NCBI GenBank assembly: GCA_002359735.1
Contig: DENS01000005.1
Span: 32,760-96,759, forward strand
Direction: 5' to 3'
From: Micavibrio sp. UBA2638
GTDB taxonomy: Bacteria; Pseudomonadota; Alphaproteobacteria; Micavibrionales; Micavibrionaceae
DNA length: 64,000 nucleotides
Part shown: piece by piece, positions 15,911 to 24,367 of the stretch
How the letters are laid out: the number at the start of each line of letters is the position of its first letter
Numbering within the stretch: position 1 is the first letter of the stretch
Program-made: the position numbers and the translations under genes
Notes under the pieces: generated by a model
What the model was told of the DNA's origin: nothing
The model's input: only the letters and a program-made list of their open reading frames with translations
Database searches by the model: none

Positions 15911-15929
15911 GCGGGGCATGGGGCCCCGC
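15911..15929 (+). other. G+C-rich hairpin between PRC-barrel and csbD genes
   Basis: GCGGGGC / GCCCCGC with a five-base loop and no T tract. It may set relative expression of the two genes or protect an mRNA end. GGAGC-N18-CGTT also brackets it, a poor EcfG-type match. Confidence 0.45.
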
Positions 15930-15962
15930 CCGTTGATCAAACCAACAAAAAGGAGAGAAACA

Positions 15963-16166
15963 ATGAATAACGATATTATTCAAGGAAAATGGAAGCAGTT
16001 AACCGGTGAGGTTCAAAAACATTGGGGCAAATTAACCGATGATCAATTGGCCGAAATCGATGGTGACCGTGAAAAGTTGATTGGCCAGATTCAGGAAAAT
16101 TACGGCGTTGTCCGTGATGAGGCTGAGGAGCAGGTCAAGCAATTTGAAGACAAAATGGCTGCCTAG
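15963..16166 (+). CDS. CsbD-family stress protein
   Basis: The 67-residue protein begins MNNDIIQGKWKQLTGEVQKH and contains WGKLTDDQLAEIDGDREKLIG, the characteristic CsbD pattern. CsbD proteins are small, abundant, charged proteins induced by general stress in many bacteria; the mechanism is unknown. AAGGAGAGAAAC precedes ATG 15963; a longer frame from 15918 overlaps the hairpin and is rejected. It probably shares the transcript of the PRC-barrel gene and ends at the terminator at 16219. Confidence 0.92.
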   Translation: MNNDIIQGKWKQLTGEVQKHWGKLTDDQLAEIDGDREKLIGQIQENYGVVRDEAEEQVKQFEDKMAA

Positions 16167-16204
16167 TCTGTACAATAAGCCTTTGATCGATTGGAATGAT
16201 TAAA

Positions 16205-16231
16205 GGAACTGTTTAAAGGTCCGTTCGTTGG
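16205..16231 (+). promoter_or_regulatory. EcfG-type promoter overlapping the csbD terminator
   Basis: GGAAC at 16205-16209, 16-base spacer, CGTTGG at 16226-16231. The -10 lies in the left arm of the terminator hairpin that ends the csbD transcript. It would drive the 16328-18309 pair. Confidence 0.55.
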
Positions 16232-16251
16232 TGACAGCGAACGGGCTTTTT
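16219..16251 (+). terminator. terminator after csbD
   Basis: GTCCGTTCG / CGAACGGGC stem (one G-T pair), 10-base loop, five T. Confidence 0.8.
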
Positions 16252-16327
16252 ATTGAGATGAAGCAGGGGCAGGACGTCCCTGACGTTACGTTTATGTTGT
16301 TAAGGATATTTTATAAGGAGCGGGCTA

Positions 16328-16978
16328 ATGACCCAGAACACCAGCAATAATACATTTGATCAAATGGATGGGCAGCAACCCTTCGCAAAGCGTACCGTTT
16401 CCTGGGCCTTTAATCTGGGCCTTATTATTTTGGCCATGGGAATGTTTGCGGGGTGGTATTTTGCCGCCGATGATGGTGTCCCCCTTGAAAAGGTTGAAAC
16501 AGAACATGCAGCGCCTGCGGCCGAGGAAATGGATATGGATATAGTGCCGCCTGCCCCGCAAGACAATATGGCGCAAAGCGATCAGTCATGGCTGGATCGT
16601 ATTATGGTTGGTATGGTTCAGTCCATCAGAGGGCAGACAAAAACGGGCGCGCAGGATATAAAACCAGGCCTGGCGCCGGAATATTTTGATGGAAAAATTG
16701 TTGATTTTGATGGGCACACTGCCGGAGATGTGCGCGCAGTCATTCACCGTGAAAATGGCCTTAAAAAATTTTACTTCACTCTGGATCAATCTTTAACGCC
16801 ATCCAATAGACCGCGTAATTTTCAAATTGCGTATGATGAAGTTGAGATTGTAACGGAAAACGGCGCAACGTTTTTACAGTTAAATAAAGAGCAGACCAAG
16901 GCTCTGGCTAAATTTCTCTATGACACCGGCGCGGTTGATAATGCGGCGGGCAACAGGTCTGCACAAGGTGGCTTATGA
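16328..16978 (+). CDS. single-span membrane protein with PRC-like C-terminal region
   Basis: The 216-residue protein starts behind AAGGAGCGGG. One membrane helix (residues about 25-47) is followed by an acidic, proline-containing linker (EEMDMDIVPPAPQ). A C-terminal domain (about 110-200; YFDGKIVDFDGHTAGDVRAV) weakly resembles a PRC-barrel. The orientation suggests a short cytoplasmic N-terminus and a periplasmic C-terminus. Its stop overlaps the start of the DUF2254 gene (ATGA), so the two are co-translated and may act together. Confidence 0.65.
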   Translation: MTQNTSNNTFDQMDGQQPFAKRTVSWAFNLGLIILAMGMFAGWYFAADDGVPLEKVETEHAAPAAEEMDMDIVPPAPQDNMAQSDQSWLDRIMVGMVQSIRGQTKTGAQDIKPGLAPEYFDGKIVDFDGHTAGDVRAVIHRENGLKKFYFTLDQSLTPSNRPRNFQIAYDEVEIVTENGATFLQLNKEQTKALAKFLYDTGAVDNAAGNRSAQGGL

Positions 16979-18309
16979 TATCGCGATTGTATAACTTTTT
17001 GATTATTTTAAAAAGTAACCTGTGGTTTTTTCCCGCATTTGTTTGCCTGCTTTATGCGGCGGCAACCCTTGGGCTTTATGCGATAGAAAGTCAGTATTTC
17101 AGGGATGTTACCTGGCCCAATATTTTATTCAATGGAACAGCAGATGATGCCAAAGATCTGTCTGTGGCTTTGTTGTCATCGATGATTACGATGGCAACGC
17201 TGGCAATTTCTATCACCATGGTTGTTTTGTCACTGGCCGCCACGCAGCTGGGCCCGCGCCTGATCAGAACATTTATGTCAGATTTGCGTACAAAGATTTT
17301 TATATCCTTGTTCTTTGGTGCGGTTGTGGCCTGCTTTGTTTTGACGATGCTTTTATATGATGCAACGCCGAAGAATGATGCGCCGCAATTAACGATTACG
17401 GCTGTTTTTGTCATTTGTTTTGCCAATTTATTTGTCTTGTTGGCCTTTGTTCACCATGTGGCCCTTTCCAGCATTGCCGATCAAGTGATTTTGAGGGTAA
17501 CCAAGGATTTGCACACCTCGCTTGCGCGCCTGACATCCAGCGATGATTCCGGGATCAAAGAACAGGAACCCGATCACAGCGATTGGCCCAAAGATTTTAA
17601 GCTGAAACGCCAGCGCCTCTATTTTAAGAGAAGCGGTTATGTTCAGCATATCAATTACAATAATATTATGAATATTCTGGAAGAACATGGCCTGTTTATC
17701 GAAATTTATTTTAAGGCCGGTCATTTTCTGGTGCAAGGTGAGGACGGGGTGCGTGTTTATCCGAAAAATAAGGTAAGCGCGGAAATTGACGATGCCATTC
17801 GTCAGTGTTTCACGATTGGTGCGGCGCGAACACCAACGCAGGATGTTGAATATTCAATCCGGCATTTGGTTGAAATCGGTTTGCGGGCGCAATCGCCCGG
17901 CATGGATGATAATTTTACGGCTATCACGGTCTTGGATCACCTTTCTGTTGCAATGGCGGAGTTATTTCAAAAGGCAATCCCGATGGAGTGGCGTCAGGAT
18001 AGCCATGGGCGCGTTCGCATGTGGGCCCGCCAAAGCAGTGAGGCCCATATTATCTTTAGTGCATTTGATCAGATGCGCCACAGCGCCCGAGACAAGCCCG
18101 ATATTGTGTATCACTTGTTAAAAAAGTTTCGTATCCTTTGTGAACTGGCCCGCACTGAATCTCAGAAACAGGGGCTGCAAAAACAGCTGACGCAAATTAA
18201 ATATGATTTGGAACATATTGATCGCATGGTTCTTGATGTGGATGATATGAAGAAATTGTGTCTGCAACTTCTTGCGTCTTTAAAAGGGCATGGGCGGATT
18301 AAGCCCTAG
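16975..18309 (+). CDS. DUF2254 membrane protein
   Basis: The 444-residue protein has four hydrophobic helices in the first 165 residues (FFPAFVCLLYAAATLGLY; MITMATLAISITMVVLSLAA; IFISLFFGAVVACFVLTMLL; ITAVFVICFANLFVLLAF), then a large soluble part. The sequence ATQLGPRLIRTFMSD after TM2 is typical of DUF2254, a widespread predicted membrane family without a known role. Start overlaps the preceding stop as ATGA. It likely shares the EcfG-type promoter at 16205. Confidence 0.88.
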   Translation: MISRLYNFLIILKSNLWFFPAFVCLLYAAATLGLYAIESQYFRDVTWPNILFNGTADDAKDLSVALLSSMITMATLAISITMVVLSLAATQLGPRLIRTFMSDLRTKIFISLFFGAVVACFVLTMLLYDATPKNDAPQLTITAVFVICFANLFVLLAFVHHVALSSIADQVILRVTKDLHTSLARLTSSDDSGIKEQEPDHSDWPKDFKLKRQRLYFKRSGYVQHINYNNIMNILEEHGLFIEIYFKAGHFLVQGEDGVRVYPKNKVSAEIDDAIRQCFTIGAARTPTQDVEYSIRHLVEIGLRAQSPGMDDNFTAITVLDHLSVAMAELFQKAIPMEWRQDSHGRVRMWARQSSEAHIIFSAFDQMRHSARDKPDIVYHLLKKFRILCELARTESQKQGLQKQLTQIKYDLEHIDRMVLDVDDMKKLCLQLLASLKGHGRIKP

Positions 18310-18361
18310 GCTTTGTTGATGGTTTGCTTTTCTTTTTTGCGGCGAATTATTTTATGCCGGT

Positions 18362-19159
18362 TTATTTTATGGGAGTGTTGTCTTTAAAGGTTTCAAAGTC
18401 GCGGGTCTTGTAAAAACCATCCTGTCCGCGGGCATAAATTTCAATCTGCATAGATTTATTATTGAGCGAAATGACGTTATAGCCGTTTTCGTGACCGCGC
18501 CGCCGCGATGACATGGCGGTGGAGGCGCTGAGATAGATACATTGGTGCGTTTCATCGCCCCTGGAGGTAATAGAGGCGTGGTGTACATGACCGGTCAAAA
18601 CAAGATCAATTTTTAGTGCCTGAATGGTTTGCATGGCTTTGTTGCCGCCAAATACAGTCACATCCATTGGCATGTCCTGTACCTTATGAACCGGATGATG
18701 AAAGGTGCATATACGCCAGCGCTTTGCCGCTGTATCGCTATCAAAAATATCTGTTAACCTGCGCAGCTGTTGGCTGGAAATGGCCCCATTGGCCCAGTTC
18801 CAATGTAAAAGCGCCCGCCGCGCTGAATTCAGGCCGCCCAAAATGATGTCTTTGTCTTCGTAAACGGGGCATAAATCATCATGAATATAGGTTTTGTATC
18901 TCCGGTAGGGATGAAAGAACCGTTCAAATAGATTATGTTGAGGGATATCATGGTTGCCGGGAATGCAAAAATACGGCGTTTGCAGCGCTTTCAGGAAGTT
19001 GCGGGCCTCAGTGAATTCCTTTTTGTTACCGAGTTGCGTGAAATCGCCGCTGATGACAATAAGATCTGCGTTGTGCAAACCGATGGAATGCATGGTTTCG
19101 TGGGCTATGTCACCTTCATGCGTGCCGAAATGTAAGTCGGATAAGTGTATGATTTTCAT
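18362..19159 (-). CDS. calcineurin-like metallophosphoesterase
   Basis: The 265-residue enzyme shows the full two-metal set: D8-x-H10 (SDLHFG), GD39 (VISGDFTQLG), GNHD at 68-71, a later FHHP and GHVH (TGHVHHAS). The class III / CpdA-like length fits cyclic nucleotide or other phosphodiester hydrolysis, but the substrate cannot be read from sequence. It is third in a run with DAG kinase and ExoD (12-base gap), under an EcfG-type promoter at 20746. Confidence 0.88.
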   Translation of the reverse strand: MKIIHLSDLHFGTHEGDIAHETMHSIGLHNADLIVISGDFTQLGNKKEFTEARNFLKALQTPYFCIPGNHDIPQHNLFERFFHPYRRYKTYIHDDLCPVYEDKDIILGGLNSARRALLHWNWANGAISSQQLRRLTDIFDSDTAAKRWRICTFHHPVHKVQDMPMDVTVFGGNKAMQTIQALKIDLVLTGHVHHASITSRGDETHQCIYLSASTAMSSRRRGHENGYNVISLNNKSMQIEIYARGQDGFYKTRDFETFKDNTPIK

Positions 19160-19171
19160 AGGTTTATTCTC

Positions 19172-19768
19172 TTATGCTCCGCTAAATATATTTGACCACA
19201 TAAAGTATAAGGCGATCAGACTGCTCAACATTATAGCGAAGGATATGCTGATGAATAATCCATCGCGCGCGCTCAGTCCCAATCCCATAAATAAGACGCC
19301 TGAAGCCGGCAGCATTGCCAAAAACGGAATCCAGCCAAGAATAATAATGCCGACCGACATGATAATGCAGAAAATGGCGATAAGGGGTTGGATTTCATGG
19401 CCAATTAGGAATTCCAGCCGCGGATAAATCAAGGCATCAATTTTCTGTGTGTATGGTTTTATCTTGTTTAGGCCCTGAATGAATTTTTTGCGGGAAAATG
19501 AGACGCTTTTAATTCGCTTTGGCATCCAGGGGCTGGTGCGGCGTAATAAGATTTGAATTGAAACCAGGATAATCAGGATTGCGCAAATCGCCGGAATGCC
19601 AGGGATGGCACCGGTGGGTAAGACTGTAATCAAGGCGGGGCCAATTAAAAGGGGCCCGTATCCGCGGGAATTGAGGGCATTGATTAAATCCTCAACCGTC
19701 ATGGTTTCGTTTTCGCTTGTGTCATCGCGAATGGTTTCTAACGTTGTGGTTAAGCCGTTATCTGTCAT
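19172..19768 (-). CDS. ExoD-family membrane protein
   Basis: The 198-residue protein begins MTDNGLTTTLETIRD. The ExoD signature follows: helix ENETMTVEDLINALNSRGYG, then PTGAIPGIP, several membrane segments and a conserved LEFLIG region before the last helices. ExoD proteins affect exopolysaccharide production and alkaline tolerance in rhizobia. ATG 19768 overlaps the upstream DAG-kinase stop (ATGA), which selects it over ATG 19774. Confidence 0.88.
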   Translation of the reverse strand: MTDNGLTTTLETIRDDTSENETMTVEDLINALNSRGYGPLLIGPALITVLPTGAIPGIPAICAILIILVSIQILLRRTSPWMPKRIKSVSFSRKKFIQGLNKIKPYTQKIDALIYPRLEFLIGHEIQPLIAIFCIIMSVGIIILGWIPFLAMLPASGVLFMGLGLSARDGLFISISFAIMLSSLIALYFMWSNIFSGA

Positions 19769-20703
19769 GTGCATGCCTCAGTATTTTCTAAAGATGTGCC
19801 GGGTATGAGCAATTTTAACCTCAGGCGTTTTATTTCGAATTTTAAGGGGGTGCGCATCTCTGTCGGCTCACCGTCCAGTGAAACCAGAACTGTATCGTCT
19901 TTGGCCTTTATGATGGCCTCGCGGCATGTCCATTCCTCAATCAAGGGATCGCTTTTCCAACCCCCAAGCCCTAGTTTTGAAAAAAATATTAGCTTTTCTA
20001 GCCACCCTTTTGATTTTAAAGCGTATATAGCCATCTGACCATCCTGTAAGGTGGCTTTTTTGAATCTGCTTTCGCCCGGGGCGGTTTGTTCCGTAAATTG
20101 GTTGTTTGAGACCACCAAGGAGGCCGTGCGCATACGAATGCGTTTAGAGGGAGGAATCTCGATCACCAATGATTTGAAGTGATCCGGGTTCATATGCTCC
20201 AGAATGAAAGCTGTTAGTTTCGGATACAGGGATAAGTCATTATTTTTGCGTAATTTTTCACGGTATCTGGATGCTTTTGGCATAATGCCCAGTCCGGCGC
20301 AGCATAAAAAGCATTGGTTATTAACCATGCCAACGTCAATGGTCAATGTTTGTGTATGCGGCCGCGCATAGGCGCTTAGCGCGTCTTCCAGATTGGTGGA
20401 AAGGCCTAAATCATGCGCCAATAAATTCATTGTGCCCATGGGTAGAATGCCGAAGGGGATATCTTTATCCATGAGCGCCATAGCGCAACTTCGGATGGTG
20501 CCATCGCCTCCGCCGATTAAGGGAACGGTTTGATCGCAGGGGCGCATGCGTGACAGTTTTTCGGTTAAGTCCTGCGGGGAAAGAAAATGGATGGCCTGAT
20601 ACGGTAATTCGGATTGTTCAATGGCGCGGCGAATCGAAACCTCCCCGGTATTTAAAACGAATCCGGAGCTGTTGTTGATCATAATTTGGTAGTTCCGCAC
20701 CAT
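19765..20703 (-). CDS. diacylglycerol/sphingosine-kinase-like lipid kinase
   Basis: The 312-residue protein has the DAG-kinase catalytic fold. GGGDGT at residues about 64-69 is the nucleotide-binding loop, GTMNLLAHDLGL is the second motif, and SLDGEP near residue 277 closes the C-terminal beta-sandwich. It should phosphorylate a lipid alcohol such as diacylglycerol, feeding phosphatidate back to phospholipid synthesis. It is first in a three-gene run with exoD and a phosphoesterase, preceded by a perfect EcfG-type promoter. Confidence 0.88.
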   Translation of the reverse strand: MVRNYQIMINNSSGFVLNTGEVSIRRAIEQSELPYQAIHFLSPQDLTEKLSRMRPCDQTVPLIGGGDGTIRSCAMALMDKDIPFGILPMGTMNLLAHDLGLSTNLEDALSAYARPHTQTLTIDVGMVNNQCFLCCAGLGIMPKASRYREKLRKNNDLSLYPKLTAFILEHMNPDHFKSLVIEIPPSKRIRMRTASLVVSNNQFTEQTAPGESRFKKATLQDGQMAIYALKSKGWLEKLIFFSKLGLGGWKSDPLIEEWTCREAIIKAKDDTVLVSLDGEPTEMRTPLKFEIKRLRLKLLIPGTSLENTEACT

Positions 20704-20743
20704 ATTTTTATCATTATCCCTTCGGTATGCATGTCTGGGCGCG

Positions 20744-20771
20744 CCAACGTTTTGCGTGCTATAAGAGTTCC
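20744..20771 (-). promoter_or_regulatory. EcfG-type promoter for the DAG kinase-exoD-phosphoesterase run
   Basis: On the minus strand GGAAC (20771-20767), 17-base spacer, CGTTGG (20749-20744). The match is exact. It lies 41 bases before the DAG-kinase start. Confidence 0.75.
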
Positions 20772-20896
20772 ACAGCGCCGTTGCGCAAAAGGGTGTGTTT
20801 CCTGTGGAGCTTTTTCAAGAATTTTCTTGGCTCGATTTTCCAAAACGCTCTATATTGTACCACATATAGAAAATTTTATTGAGTAGAGTACAAATT

Positions 20897-23377
20897 ATGG
20901 GGTTCAAAAGAACAACGGAAGGTCGCGTATTTTTTCACAATTCCGACACCGATTCTATGGGGAATAATATCAATAGACCACTCACACAGCCTGCCGCTAT
21001 GAAATCCGCATCTGCCGATAAGGCGGCGGTGGCACCGAAGGCCGCTGATAACACGCAGGCCCAGATTATCACGTTATTGAAATCGCTGAATACCAAATTG
21101 CAATCCACGCAAGCGGATCGTGAAAAGCTGCAAAGCGAATTGGAAACCTATAAAGCGATGGTTTTGTCACTGCAGGATAAAACCAAGACTTTCGAAGACG
21201 AGACCAAGGATATCCGCAAACGCCTTGATGTGAGCGGCGCAAACGCCAAGAAAACAGAACAGGCCGAGCAAATGAGCCGGGAAGCCCTGAAGGAGTTCGA
21301 GGAGACGCGGCGTTTAATTGCAGAGATTGAAGAAAAAGCGGAGCGCACAGAGGCGCTGTTGAAGAAACAACAGGTGAAAAGTCGCCAGAGTGAAGAGCAG
21401 GCGAGAATCAAGTGGGAAACGCTTGAGAAAAATCAGAAAAAGCAGTCTCAGGAAATTTTGTCTCGTTTGAATAAGAATGAGGATGCGCAAAAGCAATTGG
21501 GCCATCGTGTGGAAGAAAGCATGAATGCCGCCATGAAAATTGAACGTAAAATTGAAAAGGCAGTTCAGGACCGCAGCCGACTTTTGCGTAAATTGGAACG
21601 TATTGAAGAGACCGTTTTGCAAACCAACGAAGCGTTGAACGCGCGTGCTATGGTGTTGTTGACCGATCAGAATACAGCGAATGGGTCAGGTTATCCAAAC
21701 GCACCGGCCTTGGGTGATCACGGCGATGATTCGTTGCATAATGGCGCTGTTGCGGATGAAGAGGCGGCTTTGGCGCCATGGTGGCAAAAGCCGATGCAGA
21801 TGCGCGCAACCTCCGTTAGTTTGATTGTGCTTGGTGCAGTGTTGGCGGGCTGGGCTGTGTCTAACATACAAAAGCCGAATGGTTTTGATTTTTTTGTTGA
21901 AATGCCGCCTGTGACCTCGTTTTCCGAACGTGTTCAGGCTAATCAGGATCTATCTGTTCCGCCAGTCAACAATGACATGGTTGCCGAGGCGGATATGACT
22001 GCAGAAGTGGTAACTGCGCCTGGCGGTAGTGATGTAAGTGCGTTAGAGCCGGAGCAGAATGGTCTTGCCGAACAGGTCGAGATGAGCGATGCAGAGGCGC
22101 AGGCCTTTGATCAGGTGATTGAACAGCAGCAGCAGGAACAGCTTGCGCATAATGATATTAATGCGATTGATTTAAATGATGAAGAGGCGTTGCTGGCCGC
22201 GCTGGAAAATGATCCAGATGCTTTGGCCGCCCGTTTGAATGAGATTGAGCCGTCAGCCTTGACCGAGGAAGAGGCCACACTAAGCGAGCCGTTACAAACG
22301 GAAACTACTCAGGAAATTAGAACATCGGTTGTCCAGGATCGTAGCGGTGAGGCGCGCGCGCTAAAGACAGAACTGCAAAATATATCGTTACCAAGCGAAT
22401 TGGCCGGGCCTATTTCCAGCCATATCAAGCCGGATGGCTCTTTACCAGACAATATAAAGGAAATTGAAAATGCAGCCTTTCAAGGCAGTGCGGAAGCCCA
22501 GCACGACCTGGCGGCAATTTATGTGGCCGGTCATGGCGGGGTAGAGCAGGATTTTCAGCGCGCGTCAAAATGGTTTGAACAGGCCGCGCACAGGGGTATT
22601 GCCAATGCCCGGTATAACCTGGGGGTTTTATATCATCAGGGAATCGGCGTTGATCAGGATATAGATAAGGCCTTCACGTGGTATAAAACGGCCGCGGCGC
22701 TTGGTCATCCTGAGGCCGAATATAATCTTGGTATTGCGTATATTGAGGGAATCGGCGTGTCCTATGATCCGCAAAAAGCCGCGCTTTATTTTGAAAACGC
22801 TGCCAATGGCGGCGTCATGGAGGCGGCCTATAATTTGGGACTTATCTATGAAAATGGTCTGTTGGGAAAGGCTCAACCGGATACGGCGCTGATGTGGTAT
22901 AAAAACGCGGCGGATCAAGGTAGCCCGGAGGCTAAATCTGCGCTGCAACAACTTGCCAAGACTTTGGGGATGAGTATCAACGATGTGAATAAGCTGATCG
23001 ATGGTATGAAGGTTCTCAATACGGCCGCGGCTCAAAAAAAAACTGAAAAATTAGGAGCCGCGCGCGACCATAGTGCCGTAAACGCTATAAACAGTGCCGG
23101 CCGTATTGAGCGAGAAACCTCTGCAAAGCCGGTCCCGGAAGATAACCAGAGGAGCCTTATTGCAAAAGTTCAGGAACAATTGATGGAGCTTGGCTTGTAC
23201 CCCGGCCCTGTTGATGGTGTCGACGGTATGATGACCAGTGATGCGGTGCGCAGCTATCAATCCCGCAATAACCTCTCGGTTGATGGTAAGATTACCCCGG
23301 AATTGCTTTCGCATATGCGGTTTCAGGATATTGGTTCCGGCGAAGGAGTGCTGGAGCAGGGATCACGCGAATACTAA
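20897..23377 (+). CDS. PodJ-like polar organiser: coiled coil, TM, Sel1 repeats, peptidoglycan-binding domain
   Basis: The 826-residue protein has a long charged coiled coil (residues about 55-255) and one membrane helix (about 304-323, SVSLIVLGAVLAGWAV). An acidic periplasmic linker follows, then four Sel1/TPR-like repeats (about 528-684; AEAQHDLAAIYVAG, ARYNLGVLYHQG, AEYNLGIAYIEG, AAYNLGLIYENG) and a C-terminal PG_binding_1 domain (about 753-814; LYPGPVDGVDGMMTSDAV). This order is that of Caulobacter PodJ, which marks the new pole and recruits PleC and pilus factors. I chose ATG 20897; TTG 20879 adds six residues. DivK and PleD at 50-52 kb are functional neighbours in that pathway. Confidence 0.75.
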   Translation: MGFKRTTEGRVFFHNSDTDSMGNNINRPLTQPAAMKSASADKAAVAPKAADNTQAQIITLLKSLNTKLQSTQADREKLQSELETYKAMVLSLQDKTKTFEDETKDIRKRLDVSGANAKKTEQAEQMSREALKEFEETRRLIAEIEEKAERTEALLKKQQVKSRQSEEQARIKWETLEKNQKKQSQEILSRLNKNEDAQKQLGHRVEESMNAAMKIERKIEKAVQDRSRLLRKLERIEETVLQTNEALNARAMVLLTDQNTANGSGYPNAPALGDHGDDSLHNGAVADEEAALAPWWQKPMQMRATSVSLIVLGAVLAGWAVSNIQKPNGFDFFVEMPPVTSFSERVQANQDLSVPPVNNDMVAEADMTAEVVTAPGGSDVSALEPEQNGLAEQVEMSDAEAQAFDQVIEQQQQEQLAHNDINAIDLNDEEALLAALENDPDALAARLNEIEPSALTEEEATLSEPLQTETTQEIRTSVVQDRSGEARALKTELQNISLPSELAGPISSHIKPDGSLPDNIKEIENAAFQGSAEAQHDLAAIYVAGHGGVEQDFQRASKWFEQAAHRGIANARYNLGVLYHQGIGVDQDIDKAFTWYKTAAALGHPEAEYNLGIAYIEGIGVSYDPQKAALYFENAANGGVMEAAYNLGLIYENGLLGKAQPDTALMWYKNAADQGSPEAKSALQQLAKTLGMSINDVNKLIDGMKVLNTAAAQKKTEKLGAARDHSAVNAINSAGRIERETSAKPVPEDNQRSLIAKVQEQLMELGLYPGPVDGVDGMMTSDAVRSYQSRNNLSVDGKITPELLSHMRFQDIGSGEGVLEQGSREY

Positions 23378-23410
23378 GGGCCTTTGCGAATTTGGTGGCT
23401 GCTTCTCTAT

Positions 23411-23440
23411 AAACGACGCGCTAATAAACGCCGCGCTAGT
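23411..23440. repeat. imperfect 15-bp tandem repeat
   Basis: TAAACGACGCGCTAA followed directly by TAAACGCCGCGCTAG, between the convergent PodJ-like and ispE genes. Only two copies; it could pause transcription or be chance. Confidence 0.4.
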
Positions 23441-24351
23441 TAATACCGGTGTAACCTGTTTAGCCATGTAAAACGGACCCACCAATCATGATTGTCTTCG
23501 GCTATTTGCCGGGTGGCCTGTTTGGCGCTTTCTTCGTTCGCAAATAGGCCAAAGGTCGTTGCGCCTGACCCTGAAAGCCGTGCTAAAAGACAGGAGGGGG
23601 AGTTGTCAAGCGCGCTTATCGCGTTGGTGATTTCCGGTACATATTGTTCGGCGGTGCGTTGTAAATCGTTGCCGGTCGTTTTCAAGAAATCGCACAGCGT
23701 GTCTAAATTATCAATGCGGTCCGGGAGTCTGATCCCTTCACTATATTGGGCAGGACGGGACATAAAGATATCTTTTGTGGAGCATGATTTACCCGGATTG
23801 ATTAAAACAGCCGGAATTTCAGGGAAGTCGTTATAGGGTGTCAGTTTTTCACCAATGCCTTGCATATGCGCACTATTACTGTAAAAGCAGGCCGGAACGT
23901 CTGCGCCCAATTGCAAGAGCATTTGATCCAACCCCTTGATGTCATGCGGGGATAAATTCCAAAACTGTAACAGCCCCCATATACAGGCAGCGGCATCGGC
24001 CGATCCGCCGCCAATACCGGATGATAATGGCAGGTTTTTTTCTAGAAGAATTTCTATTTTGGCTTTATGCCCTGTTCGTTCCGCCAGATTTATTGCGGCC
24101 CTTACAGCCAGATTTTTTGATAATGGGCTGGAATCTTTATCTGCAGTTTTGAAAGCTCTGGCAAAGGCCCCGCAGGTTTTAAACGTAAATTGATCTGCGG
24201 GGTGTATGGTCAGACGGTCGCCAATATCGGCGAAGGTGATCAGGCTGTCGAGCTCGTGATATCCATCGCTGCGTTTGCCAAGGATATGAAGGAAAAGATT
24301 TATTTTTGCCGGCGCAAAAATCTCGACATGGCGGCTTTGGCTGGAGGACAT
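23440..24351 (-). CDS. ispE: 4-diphosphocytidyl-2-C-methyl-D-erythritol kinase
   Basis: The 303-residue GHMP kinase of the non-mevalonate isoprenoid pathway phosphorylates CDP-ME using ATP in the cytosol. Visible are the N-terminal PAKINLFLHILGKRSDGYHE substrate motif, the ATP loop LPLSSGIGGGSADAAA near residues 110-125 and the C-terminal LSGSGATTFGLF. Length is normal for the family. It lies 16 bases after the TPR gene and closes the etfD-TPR-ispE run. Confidence 0.96.
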   Translation of the reverse strand: MSSSQSRHVEIFAPAKINLFLHILGKRSDGYHELDSLITFADIGDRLTIHPADQFTFKTCGAFARAFKTADKDSSPLSKNLAVRAAINLAERTGHKAKIEILLEKNLPLSSGIGGGSADAAACIWGLLQFWNLSPHDIKGLDQMLLQLGADVPACFYSNSAHMQGIGEKLTPYNDFPEIPAVLINPGKSCSTKDIFMSRPAQYSEGIRLPDRIDNLDTLCDFLKTTGNDLQRTAEQYVPEITNAISALDNSPSCLLARLSGSGATTFGLFANEESAKQATRQIAEDNHDWWVRFTWLNRLHRY

Positions 24352-24367
24352 CGCGTGCGATCCGCCC

